Origin: JAGLOK01 sp963677605
Lineage (GTDB): Bacteria; Bacillota; Clostridia; Christensenellales; UMGS416
NCBI GenBank assembly: GCA_963677605.2
Contig: CAXXDX010000002.1
Location: 124,001-188,000 of the forward strand
Direction: 5' to 3'
Length of the DNA stretch: 64,000 nt
Below the pieces are notes generated by a model. The model was not told the origin of the DNA, did not search any database, and was given only the letters and a program-made list of their open reading frames with translations. Shown here in pieces: positions 36,200-46,203 of this stretch (positions are counted from its first letter, which is position 1; the number at the start of each line of letters is the position of its first letter). The translations under genes were made by a program, and so were the position numbers.

Positions 36200-38497
36200 A
36201 TGATAAACGTGAAAAAGTACAGCAAAATGTCAATGTACAAAAAAATGTTTTTTGCATTCTCTTTTGTTATAGGCACTACAATCCTTTTATTAAGTTTCTT
36301 TTTGTATGAGTTATTTAAATACAATGCAATTGTCGAAGTAAACAGGGTTTCTCAAGAATTTCTGGTGCAGACAAGCTATATTTCAAATATTGTACAATCG
36401 CAGGCAATTAATATCGGAAATCAGCTTTCGTCAGATCCCGAAATAACAAAATTAATGTTATCAAAGAAAACCGACTACAACGAAGAATATCAAATACTCC
36501 TTAAGATAAAAGACATTGAAGGCATATACCCATTCATAGACTCTATTTGCATTTACAATGGTTATACCGACAGATATTCCAATAACAAAGGAATATCAAT
36601 AGAAGATGAGGAGTATCTTAAAGAAAATATACTAAACAGAAACTTTAATACAAACTTTCACTTTATACCAAGGAGAATATATTATCCTTACTCAACAACG
36701 GTAAAAAACTATTCGCATTCTGTGTTAACTTATATATTCTGTTCAGTTTACGGAACCGGCCATCCATCAGCGATTGTTATTAATATTGATGAGAGTTATT
36801 TAAGAAACTCGCTGAGCAATATAACCAAGGGGAACATAAATGACATTCTGGTTTTGGATGAAAGCGGGAAATTGTTGCATAATATAAACGAAGAAGATAC
36901 TTTTCTTAAAGATTATTCGTCTTATCAGTTTTATGAAAATATCAACAGTTCAAAAGATATGCAGGGTTCTTTTACAGACAACTATAACAACAAAAAAGTT
37001 CTGTTTACTTATGTTAAAAGCGAGCAGACAAAGTGGCTGTTTGTCGCAATACAAGAATATGACAAGTTATTAGCCCCAACACGAGATATAAGCAAAAACC
37101 TAGTATACATTAGTGCCTTACTTTTTTTAATCGGATTTATGGCGTCTTTGATTCTGGCAAAGCGTATCAATCAGCCTTTAAAAAATCTGGTGGCAAATAT
37201 CAATAACTTAACTAAGAACAAAAATGATAACGTGAATGCTTCTGCGGTAAAAAATGAATTGTATTATATAAGCGAAACTATAGAAAGCACACTGAAAGAC
37301 GCGTTTGATATCGAGAAAACTCTCAATACCTCCATGCCGGTTCTCGAAAATACGTATCTTTTATCTCTTCTAAATGGTAAACAGCACAATATTACAGAAG
37401 CTACGCAGCAGTTGATATCTGCACGCGAGCAGCTTAACGGCCCATATTTTTGTGTGTTGGCGGTACTGCTTGAAGTCAATGAAAATAATTACTCAAAAGA
37501 AAGTTACTATATTTTATATAATTCAACATGCAAATTAATAGACAACGCTTTGTCAAGCTCGATATCATGCAAAGTGATAAGCAGTACCGATTCATATATT
37601 TATGTGCTTTTGCAAAAAGAATCCAAAATAACTATACCAGATATGACACTTAAAAAAATCAGTGAATCCATACAGCGCAATTTTGACATAACAGTCAGTA
37701 TATCAAAAGGCAATCAAGTTGATAGCATTGACAAGATAAGCGAATCTTTTGCTTCAGCAAAAAAACGAATGTCTGCACGCTTTTTCACCGGAACGAATTC
37801 TATAATTGCGGCTGAATATAAACACTCAGATAATAAAAATAACTGCACAGAATCAGATTTTTCCATCATACAGTCCGACTTAATAAATTCTCTTCAGTAT
37901 AAAACACTGCCTGTTACCGAAAAGCTTAGCCAACAACTGATTGATATGCTGCTAAACTTCTCCCCGGAAGAAGCATTTATTCATATGAAAAATTTCATTT
38001 TGCTTTATGAAGAGAAATTCAGCTATATATTAAACTCATCAAAGCAACCAAACTCATCAATAAATATTGATACCATGCAAAAATTTAAAAGCTACTTAAT
38101 GTCTAACAATAGTATAATTCACAGATATTATAAAGACAAAAAGAGCAATAAACATATTAAACTTGTGGATGAAGTAAAGACATACATTAATAATAATTAT
38201 ATGGATTTTAATTTGTCTCTTCAGTCTGTCGCCGACCAATTCAATATATCGCCACACTCCCTAAGCCGAATTTTTTCCAATATTTCCGGCACGGTTTTCA
38301 GCGATTATGTTAATATAACAAGGCTCAATGCCGCAAAAAAAATGTTGGATGAAACTAACCTGAAAACTAAAGAGATATGCAATGCAATTGGCTTATTGAA
38401 CTATTCATATTTCTTCACTTTGTTTAAAAAGTATGAGAATACAACTCCTGTGCAATATAGAAAAGAAAAACAACTCAATAACAACCCGGAAAATTAA
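36200..38497 (+). CDS. Membrane-anchored AraC-family regulator
   Basis: A 765-residue one-component sensor-regulator. A membrane segment near 20-40 is followed by an extracellular Cache-like sensor region (about 45-290), a second membrane segment near 303-322 (ISALLFLIGFMASLILA), a HAMP-like stretch, a middle cytoplasmic domain, and a C-terminal AraC double helix-turn-helix (LSLQSVADQFNISPHSLSRI near 675; TKEICNAIGLLNYSYFF near 725). Such proteins (YtdP/YesN-like hybrids without a kinase) control adjacent CUT1 importers. The ATG at 36200 with TTGGAG upstream is preferred to a start 15 codons earlier that overlaps the promoter. Divergent to locus 2, which it most likely activates. Confidence 0.92.
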   Translation: MINVKKYSKMSMYKKMFFAFSFVIGTTILLLSFFLYELFKYNAIVEVNRVSQEFLVQTSYISNIVQSQAINIGNQLSSDPEITKLMLSKKTDYNEEYQILLKIKDIEGIYPFIDSICIYNGYTDRYSNNKGISIEDEEYLKENILNRNFNTNFHFIPRRIYYPYSTTVKNYSHSVLTYIFCSVYGTGHPSAIVINIDESYLRNSLSNITKGNINDILVLDESGKLLHNINEEDTFLKDYSSYQFYENINSSKDMQGSFTDNYNNKKVLFTYVKSEQTKWLFVAIQEYDKLLAPTRDISKNLVYISALLFLIGFMASLILAKRINQPLKNLVANINNLTKNKNDNVNASAVKNELYYISETIESTLKDAFDIEKTLNTSMPVLENTYLLSLLNGKQHNITEATQQLISAREQLNGPYFCVLAVLLEVNENNYSKESYYILYNSTCKLIDNALSSSISCKVISSTDSYIYVLLQKESKITIPDMTLKKISESIQRNFDITVSISKGNQVDSIDKISESFASAKKRMSARFFTGTNSIIAAEYKHSDNKNNCTESDFSIIQSDLINSLQYKTLPVTEKLSQQLIDMLLNFSPEEAFIHMKNFILLYEEKFSYILNSSKQPNSSINIDTMQKFKSYLMSNNSIIHRYYKDKKSNKHIKLVDEVKTYINNNYMDFNLSLQSVADQFNISPHSLSRIFSNISGTVFSDYVNITRLNAAKKMLDETNLKTKEICNAIGLLNYSYFFTLFKKYENTTPVQYRKEKQLNNNPEN

Positions 38498-38699
38498 TAT
38501 ATCTTAAAAAAGATTAACCTAAAATTGTCATTCGCAAATTTCAAATGCTCTAAAAATAAATAAAATTTTAATCAAATTTTGTATAGTATCCCCGTTTTGA
38601 TTAGCACAAAGAATAGAACTCTCAGTTTTGAAAAATCAAGCTTATCTTCATTATGATAGGCCCCTGCAAAAACTCTTCCCGAGTTATCACGATTTTTTT

Positions 38700-38738
38700 A
38701 ACGGAGTGTTCAAAGCTACGCTGTAATACTCCGTTTTT
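38700..38738 (+). terminator. Rho-independent terminator
   Basis: Plus strand AACGGAGT pairs with ACTCCGTT around a 19-base loop, followed by TTTTG. It lies about 200 bases after the AraC regulator stop and may end that transcript, or be the start of the inserted ABC segment. Confidence 0.65.
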
Positions 38739-39767
38739 TGAGCCATATTATCATAAACTTTTTTCTGTTTTTACTGTTATTACAATATTATTATTGTCTA
38801 GGGTACGTTGTGATTTGCATTATAGGTGCAATCTTAACCTTAAATGGAAGTATTTCTTTAAGTGTTATAGTTGCCTTTATGCTTTATTTAAGACTTTTTT
38901 TCTCAGACTCTTTCCCAACTAGCACAGGCTGCTACTAATTTACAATCTACTGCAGCGGCGAGCGAGCGTATATTTGAGTTTCTTAGAGAAAAAGATCTAG
39001 AAGAAGAATGCAATAAAATGAAATCTTACAAATATAATGGGAGATGTGTCATTTGAAAATATTAATTTTAGCTATAATAAAATTAAACCTATTATAAATA
39101 ATTTCTCTGTCAAAGTTAAAGCTGGTCAAAAAATAGCGATAGTTGGACCTTCTGGTGCTGGAAAAACCACAATAGTTAATTTAATTATGCGTTTTTATGA
39201 AGTGCAAAGTGGTGAAATCAAATAGACGGCATACCAATTAAATCCTTAACTCGTAAAGATGTTCGCGACCTGTTCAGTATTGTTCTACAAGATACTTGGT
39301 TGTTTGATGGAACAATAAAAGAAAACATAGTTTATCCTAAAAAAGATGTATCAAATGAGCAAATGATTAATATATGTCAATCTATAAATCTAGATCATTT
39401 TATTAAAACTCTTCCTAAAGGTTATGATACAATGATTAATGAAAATATCACTCTTGCTTCAGGAGAAAAACAACTTATCGCAATAGCTCGTGCCCTGGTG
39501 AAAAATTCTCCAATTTTAATATTGGATGAAGCAACTAGCTCAGTAGATACACGTACTGAAATACTAATACAAAAAGCAATGGATAAGTTAATGTTAGGTC
39601 GGACTTCCTTTATAATAGCTCATCGTTTATCAACTATTAAAAATGCCGACCTGATTCTTGTAATGAAAGATGGAAATGTTATAGAGAGTGGAGCTCATAT
39701 GAAGCTTCTTGCGAAAAACGGATTTTATTCAGAGATATACAATAGTCAATTTGATATTATTAATTAG
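38735..39767 (+). pseudogene. ABC multidrug/peptide exporter, C-terminal half with three frameshifts
   Basis: Remnant of an exporter with fused membrane and ATPase domains. The last membrane helices (GYVVICIIGAILTLNGSISL) and linker (QLAQAATNLQSTAAASERIF) are followed by an ATP-binding domain: Walker A GPSGAGKTT, Q-loop LQDTWLFDGTI, signature LASGEKQ (variant of LSGGQ), Walker B ILILDEATSS, H-loop AHRLSTI. Three one-base changes break the frame: an extra T in the T-run near 38895, an extra G near 39037 and a missing A near 39225. All are in short homopolymers. The N-terminal half is absent. Base composition is more AT-rich than flanking genes. Either decaying foreign DNA or, less likely, sequencing error. 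Confidence 0.85.
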
Positions 39768-39838
39768 TTCATTTATGGGAACGTTTCAAAATTCGTGTAT
39801 ACTCCAAAATGGATGTAATCTGAATTGATTTTATTGAA

Positions 39839-39876
39839 GAGAGTTAAGGATAAAATTAAACCTTAGCTCTCTTTTT
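39839..39876 (+). terminator. Terminator inside the left end of the IS256 element
   Basis: Plus strand GAGAGTTAAGG pairs with CCTTAGCTCTC (one G-U), followed by TTTTT. Directed inward, it would block read-in transcription from the left flank. Confidence 0.65.
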
Positions 39877-39948
39877 AAAATATACTGTCCTTACACGGCT
39901 GTCAAGGCATAGTAAGAAAAGCCTATTGGTTTAGATTCAAGAATTATT

Positions 39949-41187
39949 TTATTCAGGAATGCGTTCTTCAAAGAAAATCGAGAGCTGAGAATAAATCTGA
40001 CCCCAATCTCTGCGCCGGCCAGTCCATTTCTTGGTGATATCAGCTGTAGCCAGATATAGCATCTTAAACAAGCTGTCATCCGTAGGAAAAACGCCCTTGT
40101 TTTTGGTAACTTTCCGTAGCTGGCGGTTATAGCCTTCTATGGTATTGGTAGTATAAATCAGCTTTCTGACCTCGGCGGGATACTTGAAAAACGTAGACAA
40201 CTCGGGCCAGTTTTTACGCCATGAAATAGCGATTTTCGGATATTTCTTACCCCAGATTTCATCAAAGTTTTCAAGTTCTGAAACAGCGGTTTCTTCACTG
40301 GGAGCTGTATATACTTTCTTCAAGTCCTTCATCAGAACTTTCACATCTTTGTATGAAACATATCTGGTGCTATTGCGTATCTGATGGATAACACAGCGTT
40401 GAATTTCTGTTTTAGGAAACACTGCGTTTATCGATTCTGAGAATCCGCTCAAACCATCCACACTGGCTATCAGGATATCTTCTACGCCTCGGTTCTTCAT
40501 TTCGTTTATGACTGATAACCAGAACTTAGAAGTCTCGTTTTCACCTACCCAGAGGCCTAGAACATCCTTTATTCCGTCTAAGTTAATGCCTATAGCGATA
40601 TATACCGCCTTTTTGATTATCCGCCCGTCCTGCCTTACATGATAGTGTATTGCATCCATATATACAACGGCATATATGCTTTCCAGCACTCTTGACTGCC
40701 ATTCTTTCGCTATCGGCAGCACTTTGTCTGTTATCCTACTGATTGTACTATCAGAGATATCCAATCCGTATAATTCCTGAATATGTGCTTCCATATCGCC
40801 TGTTGTCATTCCTTTAGCGTACATGGATATTATCTTACGCTCAATTTCTTCATCCAGCATTTTCTTGTGTTTACCAACAAGCTTAGGTTCATACTCGCCC
40901 TGTCGGTCGCGCGGAACTTTTATATCCACTTCTCCATAGCTGGTTTTTAGTGTCTTGTTTCCATATCCGTTCCGTGAATTATCTATTTCTTTGTTTAATA
41001 CATCGTACTTTTCATATCCGAGTTCGTCGTCCAGCTCGCCTTCAAGGCTGCCGTTGACCATTTCAGCTATGAACTCTTTCATGATGTCGTTAAGATCCTG
41101 CCCGTTCCTAAGCGGTGTTTCCCGGAGCAGCTCTTTAATTAGTTCTTTTCGCTTTTGTTCTTCGTCTGTTAGTTTTTTTCTAGCCAT
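39949..41187 (-). CDS. IS256/mutator-family transposase
   Basis: A 412-residue transposase, full length for the family. The catalytic triad is visible: Asp in VVYMDAIHYHVR near 180, Asp in ILIASVDGLSGF near 245, and Glu in TTNTIEGYNRQLRK near 355. A CVIHQIRNSTRYV motif between them is characteristic. GGAGG precedes the ATG. It is alone in its element, as usual for IS256 members, and appears intact. Confidence 0.96.
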   Translation of the reverse strand: MARKKLTDEEQKRKELIKELLRETPLRNGQDLNDIMKEFIAEMVNGSLEGELDDELGYEKYDVLNKEIDNSRNGYGNKTLKTSYGEVDIKVPRDRQGEYEPKLVGKHKKMLDEEIERKIISMYAKGMTTGDMEAHIQELYGLDISDSTISRITDKVLPIAKEWQSRVLESIYAVVYMDAIHYHVRQDGRIIKKAVYIAIGINLDGIKDVLGLWVGENETSKFWLSVINEMKNRGVEDILIASVDGLSGFSESINAVFPKTEIQRCVIHQIRNSTRYVSYKDVKVLMKDLKKVYTAPSEETAVSELENFDEIWGKKYPKIAISWRKNWPELSTFFKYPAEVRKLIYTTNTIEGYNRQLRKVTKNKGVFPTDDSLFKMLYLATADITKKWTGRRRDWGQIYSQLSIFFEERIPE

Positions 41188-41401
41188 AAGTTAAACCTCC
41201 GTTATGGTGTTTTTATTTTACACCATTTCGGAGGTTTACACGATTTTTGAAACTGCGTCTCATTTATCAATAATAATAAGCTATATGATGTTTACAAAGT
41301 TTTTATAAATACAGATTTTGTTGTTAAAGCAATTTTCGCTTATATTATTAATAACATATTTTTTATGATTAACTTATACAAGCAGGCATTAATGACTATT
41401 A

Positions 41402-42076
41402 TTAACTACTTCTCTTTGCAAATACCATTATTTTAAATGGAGCATGACCAGTATAATAAAAAGGATAACACGAAATTAAAGCTAAACATTTACCTTCTGT
41501 GGCATTGAATTTTAAAGAACCGTCATCTTCTATTATTTCTATATCAGTTATAATATAACTATAATTTTCTTCATTATATTTAGCTAAAATTACATCCCCA
41601 ATTTCACAATACTGCAATATTGAAAATTGCGTGTCACGATGTCCCATAATTACACATAAACCTTCTTGCCCAGGTAAAACTGACGAAGGCAAGTGACCTA
41701 AATCATGTTTCAAAGTTCTTTCATCTACATTATCCATAACATCGAATGTCCTTGTTTTTTTATCAGTTTCAATAGTTATTTTAAAGCTGCACTCAGTATC
41801 ATCTAATGTTTCTAGATACTCAGTACTTGTTTTTATTGTTTCAGTTGACTCTAAAACATTAATTGAATCATCTTCTTCGTTAATCTCAGGAAAAAGAACT
41901 GTTTCTTTCATTTCTAATACCACTTCTTGTAGTATATATATTTTTCGAGTAGTTGTAACATCGGTATATAAAACATTATTATCTTTAAAATTACCATACA
42001 AAACTTCAAATAAAATTATCAAAATAATTAGAAATATTGATGGAATAATAACTAAATTCTTTGCCTTCTCTTTCAT
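41402..42076 (-). CDS. Sortase (class D-like)
   Basis: A 224-residue membrane-anchored transpeptidase. An N-terminal membrane segment near 8-26 is followed by a spacer and the sortase barrel. The catalytic histidine is in IMGHRDTQFSIL near 145, the cysteine in LALISCYPFYYTG near 202, and a basic residue near the C-terminus (VFAKR). The GHRDT...CYPFYYTG pattern is that of class D sortases. TLxTC is changed to ALISC. It lies 13 bases downstream of the NlpC/P60 gene and ends the transfer operon, so it may anchor an element-encoded surface protein. No LPxTG-type substrate is seen in the window. Confidence 0.85.
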   Translation of the reverse strand: MKEKAKNLVIIPSIFLIILIILFEVLYGNFKDNNVLYTDVTTTRKIYILQEVVLEMKETVLFPEINEEDDSINVLESTETIKTSTEYLETLDDTECSFKITIETDKKTRTFDVMDNVDERTLKHDLGHLPSSVLPGQEGLCVIMGHRDTQFSILQYCEIGDVILAKYNEENYSYIITDIEIIEDDGSLKFNATEGKCLALISCYPFYYTGHAPFKIMVFAKRSS

Positions 42077-42089
42077 ATATCCTCCTTTT

Positions 42090-43784
42090 TCAGTTAGCTA
42101 CATGGGGTCTGCCGCATACAACAATACTGCTTACTCCAAACATAGGTCTATAAACAACCATCCCTCTACTCGATGAAGCATCAATAACATATCCGTTTCC
42201 TGCATATATACCTGTATGGGTTATATTCATGAACCTACCATTAGTGTTAAATGACCAAAAAATTAAGTCTCCGGGTTGAAGAGCTGAATATACAATATTA
42301 AGGTTATTTTCAACGCAATACCTTGCCTGTTCTGCAGCTGTTCCTGCAGTGAAACTACTAACTCCTGCTTGTTGATAACACCATCGTGTAAGGTATGAGC
42401 AGTCTACGTAACCTCCCTGCCCTCTTTTTGGTTGTGAGTATGGATCTCCCAATCTTGACAAAGCATATTCCACAATCACACTTCCCAGCCTTCCAGCAGG
42501 CAAGTCATTAATAAGATTCATCATCTGCTCTGAAGTTAATCCTGTAAAGATATCCATACCGCATATCTGCATAAACATTGGTAAATAATCAAGTGTCATC
42601 AATTCTTCAAGAACTTCTGACTGTTCACCTGACATGTTGAATATTTCTGCACCTTTCTCATATGTCTTACTGTCAATTGAAATTATAAGTATTCTATATA
42701 CTTCAGGAGTGGGTTCAGGTGTCTGGCTGTATGCATTACTTTGAGTGGGATTTGGAGTTACATTTGTAGTTACTGTAGATTCAGGTTCAATTATTTCTTC
42801 AATAATCTCATATGAAATTATATTCATTTTCCAGAAAACTTTATTCAGTTCTTTTATCTGTTTTTCCTGCATATACACTACAGGTATAAATTCCTCATTA
42901 TTTGAAGTAATAGTAGATTTTACGCTGAATACTCCAATAACATCTATCCAGTTTGATGCCTGAAACTCACTGCTTGAAGTTTCTCCTTCAATAATAAGCT
43001 CATCAATTTCTCCTGCATTTGATATTATGCTTTTAATGGTATCCGAATACTCCTTATTTATATCCTGTACCACCTCAGATATGGTAGGCGTTGTCCCATC
43101 AGTCTCGTTTGAAAACACAGCTAACGGCGATGCCATAACAGCAATAATCGCACAAACAACAATTATAAAAACAATAGCAACCCATCCACCTGCCGCTATA
43201 GCTGCACCCAAGCTTTTTATAGCTGCAATTATAGCTTTAACTGCAGTGACAATCACCTTTGCAGTCACTTTGACAGTTTTGACCGCAGCTGAGGCTGTCT
43301 TCTTTGCCGCAACAGCGGCTTTCTTAGCAGCTTCCGCTGTTCGTTTTACATTTTTAGCAGTAGTCTTCACACTCTTTTGTGCCTTCTTAACGCTTTTCTT
43401 TGATGTTTTTATTCCCTTATTAGTATTCTTCCCAGTATGGATAGCATATTTTATAGACTGTTTACCTGATTGTGAATTCCTAACTCTTTGAGACTTTTGA
43501 AATTTATCTCTGGCTGCTTTATTAATATGTTCGGATGTCTTTTCACCGATTTTCCTTGTGGTGTATTCGCCTTTTTGCGTAACATTATCTGCTGCATACG
43601 ATTCAGGATTCTCTTGTTCCTGATTATCCGGTATAGATTGTTCAAGCATAGTTCTGGCCTTATCAGCCTTATGAATGTTATCAAAAGACTTTACTAAATT
43701 TGATTTTTGTCCTTTAACGGTTCTTACACTGTGCTCTAAAGTTTTAGGTAATGGTGTATTCTGCTTAGTTCTTGGTTCTTTCAT
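42090..43784 (-). CDS. Conjugal NlpC/P60 cell-wall hydrolase
   Basis: A 564-residue membrane protein of the transfer apparatus. The cytoplasmic N-terminus is Lys/Gln-rich. An Ala/Lys/Thr/Val repeat region of AAKK(T/A)A type spans about 125-180. A membrane segment near 195-220 (WVAIVFIIVVCAIIAVMAS) precedes the extracellular part, a proline/threonine linker (TPEPTPE region near 345) and a C-terminal NlpC/P60 domain. Catalytic Cys is in GYVDCSYLTRWC near 455 and His in ITHTGIYAGNGYVID near 520. It opens peptidoglycan for the mating channel. A terminator hairpin is 22 bases upstream of the start codon. Similar proteins are standard in Tn1549/CTn elements. Confidence 0.9.
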   Translation of the reverse strand: MKEPRTKQNTPLPKTLEHSVRTVKGQKSNLVKSFDNIHKADKARTMLEQSIPDNQEQENPESYAADNVTQKGEYTTRKIGEKTSEHINKAARDKFQKSQRVRNSQSGKQSIKYAIHTGKNTNKGIKTSKKSVKKAQKSVKTTAKNVKRTAEAAKKAAVAAKKTASAAVKTVKVTAKVIVTAVKAIIAAIKSLGAAIAAGGWVAIVFIIVVCAIIAVMASPLAVFSNETDGTTPTISEVVQDINKEYSDTIKSIISNAGEIDELIIEGETSSSEFQASNWIDVIGVFSVKSTITSNNEEFIPVVYMQEKQIKELNKVFWKMNIISYEIIEEIIEPESTVTTNVTPNPTQSNAYSQTPEPTPEVYRILIISIDSKTYEKGAEIFNMSGEQSEVLEELMTLDYLPMFMQICGMDIFTGLTSEQMMNLINDLPAGRLGSVIVEYALSRLGDPYSQPKRGQGGYVDCSYLTRWCYQQAGVSSFTAGTAAEQARYCVENNLNIVYSALQPGDLIFWSFNTNGRFMNITHTGIYAGNGYVIDASSSRGMVVYRPMFGVSSIVVCGRPHVAN

Positions 43785-43806
43785 GCTCTTCCTCCAATAT
43801 AGAAAA

Positions 43807-43831
43807 GAGAACTGTATAAAATACAGCTCTC
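43807..43831 (-). terminator. Intercistronic terminator upstream of NlpC/P60 gene
   Basis: Minus strand GAGAGCTGTA pairs with TACAGTTCTC (10 bp, one G-U; loop TTTTA), followed by TTTTCT. It sits between the VirB4 stop and the GGAGG site of the next gene. Confidence 0.65.
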
Positions 43832-43858
43832 AATCAAAAACATTATGTAAGTAAATGC

Positions 43859-46195
43859 TTACTTTCCATCAAAGTTAGATGTCATTAGTTCATACAGTTT
43901 AGTATTCCGCGGAAAATTATCCTCAAAAGGTACAATGCTTCCTGCATATTTAAGTAATCCAATACCGGCTTTTTCATTATCCGTTATATGGGACAGCTGC
44001 GCTTCAGATATATTAATCAGTTTTGCAAGTTCAATTTTATCGGTAGGTGCCTGATTCATCATTATTAGGAATTCGGAGTTAGCAAGCATAGTCCGCGCCG
44101 TATGTGATACAAGTAAGTCCGATACATTCTGAGTTATACCGGTCATGCACGCTCCATACTTCCTTACGCGCTTCCATAGCTCATAAAAATAATTGGATGA
44201 AAACTCATTTTGGAACATCAAATAAAATTCGTCCACATATACGAACGTGCGTCTGCCTTTCGACCTGTTTTCCGTTATCCTGTTAAATATATTATCCAAT
44301 ACTACAAGCATTCCGATTGTTCTAAGCTGTTTGCCTAAATCTTTAATGTCATAAACAAGATACTGACTGTTAACATCCACATTACTCTGCTGAGCGAATG
44401 TATTAAGACTTCCGTCTGTAAACAGCTCAATAGCAAGCGCAACTTCACTCGCTTCTTTCTCATCCTGTCTTAGCAGTTCCTGTCTGAAGTCTTTTAAAGT
44501 TGGCGGTGTACCTTGAAAACCGTTCGCAATATAGTCCCTATAAACATTGGCAGTACATCTATCTATAATGGATTTTTCTTTAGCATTAAGCTTACCTGTT
44601 CCTACAAGCTGTTCAATGAGTGATAATAGGAACTCTGATTTTAATATAATCGGATCTTCATCATCCCCATAATGTTTGCTCATATCCATTGCATTTATAT
44701 GATTCTTCGAACCCGCAGATATCTTAATTACTTCGCCTCCGGCCGCTTGTACAAGCCGGCCGTACTCGGATTCAGGATCCAAAATAATGATATCCACATC
44801 ACCGCGTAGTATAAGGCTCTCGATTTCTTCCTTAACCTTAAACGACTTGCCGCTTCCTGATACACCTAAAACAATACCGTTTGCGTTAAGTAGTTTGCGC
44901 CTGTCTGCAAGTATCAAATTCTTTGATATTACATTTACACCATAATAAATACCGTTTACATCCTGAATATCCATAGTATTAAAAGGCATTAGCACTGCAG
45001 TGCTTTCAGTTGTTAAAGTACGCCATTTATACGGAAGCTTATGTAATCCAAAAGGAAGTGCTGTATATAATCCATCCATTTGCTGATAAGTAAGAGTTGT
45101 AAACTGGCAGATATGTTTTCTTGCTATTGATAATATATTTTCAGTGTCTTCTTCAAGTTCATCCAAACTGTCTGCCATAATAACAAGTGTTACAGTAGCA
45201 AATAACATCCTTTGGTCTCTGCTTGTTAAATCATCCATGAATTCTTTCAGTTCATGAGTTCTTTGCTGCAAATCATACGGTATATCAGCAGTAAAATTTC
45301 CGTTATTATTCTGCTTTCTGGTAAAACGCGCTTTATCGGTTTCAGCTCCTAGTATAAGGTTGTTTATTATCTTAACGGCTTCGTCAGTAGGTATCGGCAG
45401 CATATCAATTGACAGCATCATATCTTTTGGCTGTTCCATAAACTCAGTAATCATACTATCCTTTATAAATGAAGCATACTCACGCATATAGAGTGTCCGG
45501 CAATACTTATCACCTATCTTGATATAATTTTTGTCAAATTCCATACTGTTCGGACAAATATAATCTCTGAAGTCATGCCCTCTTCTCATGGTATTTCTCA
45601 GATCAAAGTTATAATATACTTCTTCACCCAGACGGTAGAAGTCATGGAATATCCTTAACCGTTCTTCAGCATCAAGCTCATAAGTTTTACTAGACAGTTT
45701 CGACATATGCGCCGTGATATCTGTTGTAAGCCTTGAAAATAGTGTCCTTGCCTCAACTACATTTCTCTTTGATGTGGATATAGTAATATATTTTTCCTGA
45801 GTCATATTATTTGTGGATTCTGTCGCTTTATCAATCAGCATGTTATTATACTCAGCTCTATAACTTTCCAGTCCGTCATTTCTTTCAGATAATAATATTT
45901 TTTCACTGAAGTCTACACGGTTTAATCTTCTGTTGTTTATAGTTATTTTAGTTACAGCTTCACTATCAATTGAGTTTATCAAATCACAGTATTTCAAAAA
46001 CATTGCCATCTGGTCATCTTTTGAAGCTACTCTATAATTAATATCAGTAAATTTTAATGTTTTAGAGAAATTATTCCCCACTTTAAAAATGCCATCCTCA
46101 TACACTTTCGTGATGGGGATAGCTTGCTGCACGCTCCTTGGTACTTTCAGGCTTTCTTTTTCAGCCTTTCGAATTTTTCTGAATGTATTTGACAT
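43859..46195 (-). CDS. VirB4-like conjugation ATPase
   Basis: A 778-residue ATPase of the type IV secretion machine, acting at the inner face of the membrane. An N-terminal CagE/TrbE/VirB4 domain is followed by Walker A GVSGSGKSFKVKEE near 445, Walker B VDIIILDPESEYGRL near 475, and a second acidic motif TFVYVDEFYLMFQN near 650 with a glutamine-containing GITQNVSDLL. The ATG at 46195 has GAAAGGTG upstream; a GTG four codons earlier overlapping the PrgI stop is also possible. It directly follows the PrgI gene, the conserved pair in Gram-positive elements. Confidence 0.94.
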   Translation of the reverse strand: MSNTFRKIRKAEKESLKVPRSVQQAIPITKVYEDGIFKVGNNFSKTLKFTDINYRVASKDDQMAMFLKYCDLINSIDSEAVTKITINNRRLNRVDFSEKILLSERNDGLESYRAEYNNMLIDKATESTNNMTQEKYITISTSKRNVVEARTLFSRLTTDITAHMSKLSSKTYELDAEERLRIFHDFYRLGEEVYYNFDLRNTMRRGHDFRDYICPNSMEFDKNYIKIGDKYCRTLYMREYASFIKDSMITEFMEQPKDMMLSIDMLPIPTDEAVKIINNLILGAETDKARFTRKQNNNGNFTADIPYDLQQRTHELKEFMDDLTSRDQRMLFATVTLVIMADSLDELEEDTENILSIARKHICQFTTLTYQQMDGLYTALPFGLHKLPYKWRTLTTESTAVLMPFNTMDIQDVNGIYYGVNVISKNLILADRRKLLNANGIVLGVSGSGKSFKVKEEIESLILRGDVDIIILDPESEYGRLVQAAGGEVIKISAGSKNHINAMDMSKHYGDDEDPIILKSEFLLSLIEQLVGTGKLNAKEKSIIDRCTANVYRDYIANGFQGTPPTLKDFRQELLRQDEKEASEVALAIELFTDGSLNTFAQQSNVDVNSQYLVYDIKDLGKQLRTIGMLVVLDNIFNRITENRSKGRRTFVYVDEFYLMFQNEFSSNYFYELWKRVRKYGACMTGITQNVSDLLVSHTARTMLANSEFLIMMNQAPTDKIELAKLINISEAQLSHITDNEKAGIGLLKYAGSIVPFEDNFPRNTKLYELMTSNFDGK

Positions 46196-46203
46196 TAGTT
46201 TAT

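Larger units (their letters stand above)
39777..41259. mobile_element. IS256-family insertion sequence with 8-bp target duplication
   Basis: A 1483-bp element bounded by direct repeats TCATTTAT at 39769-39776 and 41260-41267. Inward-reading ends are GGGAACGTTTCAAAATTCGT (left) and GACGCAGTTTCAAAAATCGT (right), which share GTTTCAAAA-TCGTGTA and, further in, CC(A/G)AAATGG. The intact duplication and gene suggest a recent insertion. It sits nine bases after the ABC pseudogene stop. Confidence 0.88.

Noticed and set aside
38653..38940. Short plus-strand frames before the ABC remnant as independent small membrane proteins
   Set aside because: Their text is the broken membrane part of the exporter in two frames.
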